Positions 63,401 to 64,000 of a stretch of 64,000 bases of DNA are shown piece after piece. A program made the position numbers and the translations under genes. Below the pieces are notes generated by a model, which did no database searches, was not told the origin of the DNA, and saw only the letters and a list, made by a program, of their open reading frames with translations. How positions within the stretch are numbered: position 1 is the first letter of the stretch; every line of letters begins with the position of its first letter. The DNA comes from Salminus brasiliensis (taxonomy: Eukaryota; Chordata; Actinopteri; Characiformes; Bryconidae), in the NCBI RefSeq assembly GCF_030463535.1, contig NC_132896.1:27963709-28027708 (forward strand), read 5' to 3'.

Positions 63401-64000
63401 ATATTAGTCAGAGAAAAGGATAGGGATGTAGCTCAAGTGCTGATCTGCAATTCATCACAGCCACTCAAACCGCCAAATGGACAAATTGCGCTGTAAAGGA
63501 ATGCACATGGCCTATTTAAAGAGGAAGATATTAAGCAGATTTTTAATTAAGGACGCTCCGAAATCCGATCACACGTTGCGATTAATCTCGAAGTGATCTT
63601 GAAGCAGTGACATAGTCATAATCAAGCACTGCACCCTTATAATCAGTCGTTGAAAGGACTGGCTGGGGTTGGCTGTGAATGGGTCAAGCATCAATTCCAG
63701 CTCAGCTCTGCGCCTCATTAGACCACAAGCATGGATCTCAGGGGGCTTTGAAATCTATGTAATCAAATCTTTTTCAGCCCTGTTGACAGAAGAGAATGCC
63801 AGTGCTGGTAGGACATCAAAACATGTGAAAAGCCTCTGTCAGAACTGCTGAGTCCCACCAACTACCTGGCATTCTTCAGCAGGGCCGGGCAGCCTGGCGC
63901 AGTGGCAGCTGGCCAGATATACAGAGGGACATCACAGAGAAAGTGTGTGGCGGCAGAACCGAGGAGCTTGATAACATGGGGAGAGGGAGAGAGAAAGAGA
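60485..64000. other. Non-coding DNA, possible regulatory region
   Basis: No exon recognised on either strand. Around 60540-61150 and 63500-63650 the sequence has few repeats and contains AT-rich homeodomain-type motifs (aattaattag-like, taattaagg), as in conserved non-coding elements. Around 61370-61530 'aatcctggtgcgatt' and 'cgaacactggtgtgcacc' look like part of another MITE. The window ends in a GA-rich tract. Confidence 0.4.

Overview
This is vertebrate nuclear DNA, most likely from a teleost fish. Every protein-coding gene I can read has introns with GT-AG boundaries and lies on the minus strand. The spaces between exons are filled with microsatellites, minisatellites, tRNA-derived SINEs, Tc1/mariner remnants and short inverted-repeat elements of kinds I know from fish genomes. 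A selenoprotein T of the type I recall as teleost selenot2 fits this. The repeat style suggests an otophysan (characin or catfish-like) fish, but that is inference.

Four genes could be rebuilt exon by exon; phases agree at every junction. rnf4 (coding 8216-11879, 7 coding exons, 183 aa) is a SUMO-targeted ubiquitin ligase with SUMO-interaction motifs and a C-terminal RING; one exon is only 13 nt. A selenoprotein T gene (coding 16428-22396, 5 exons, 228 aa) has an in-frame UGA inside a CxxU motif and a convincing SECIS hairpin in its 3' UTR at 15249-15313. rab33a (coding 27579-31496, 2 exons, 236 aa) is a Golgi/vesicle Rab GTPase. mxra5 (coding 35294-47513, 6 coding exons, 2275 aa) encodes a secreted leucine-rich-repeat plus 12-Ig-domain matrix protein; a probable non-coding first exon lies near 54125.

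Layout: 1-2440 has no recognised gene but ends in a GC-rich CCAAT promoter-like block. 2520-7400 is AT-rich with a Tc1 remnant, microsatellites and a tandem array with a 181-bp higher-order period. 7400-12700 is rnf4. 12700-14430 is intergenic. 14430-22400 is selenot, whose first intron holds a 1.46-kb array of an 11-bp unit. 22500-27500 is intergenic and transposon-rich. 27500-31500 is rab33a, with a long GA/GT microsatellite just upstream of its start codon. 31500-35290 is intergenic. 35290-54400 is mxra5, whose long first intron contains a Tc1 transposase remnant split by SINE sequence. 54600-64000 holds only repeats and unrecognised single-copy DNA.

The four genes do not form a pathway. 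They are a syntenic neighbourhood, and selenot beside mxra5 parallels human SELENOT near IGSF10 on 3q25, suggesting an ancient duplicated block. I found no unknown multi-gene system. The best leads are the rnf4 microexon inside a SUMO-interaction motif, the CpG-rich 11-bp array that is open in three frames, two near-consensus CTCF motifs in convergent orientation around rnf4 and selenot, and the Sec/SECIS pair with a polyglutamine insertion in selenot.
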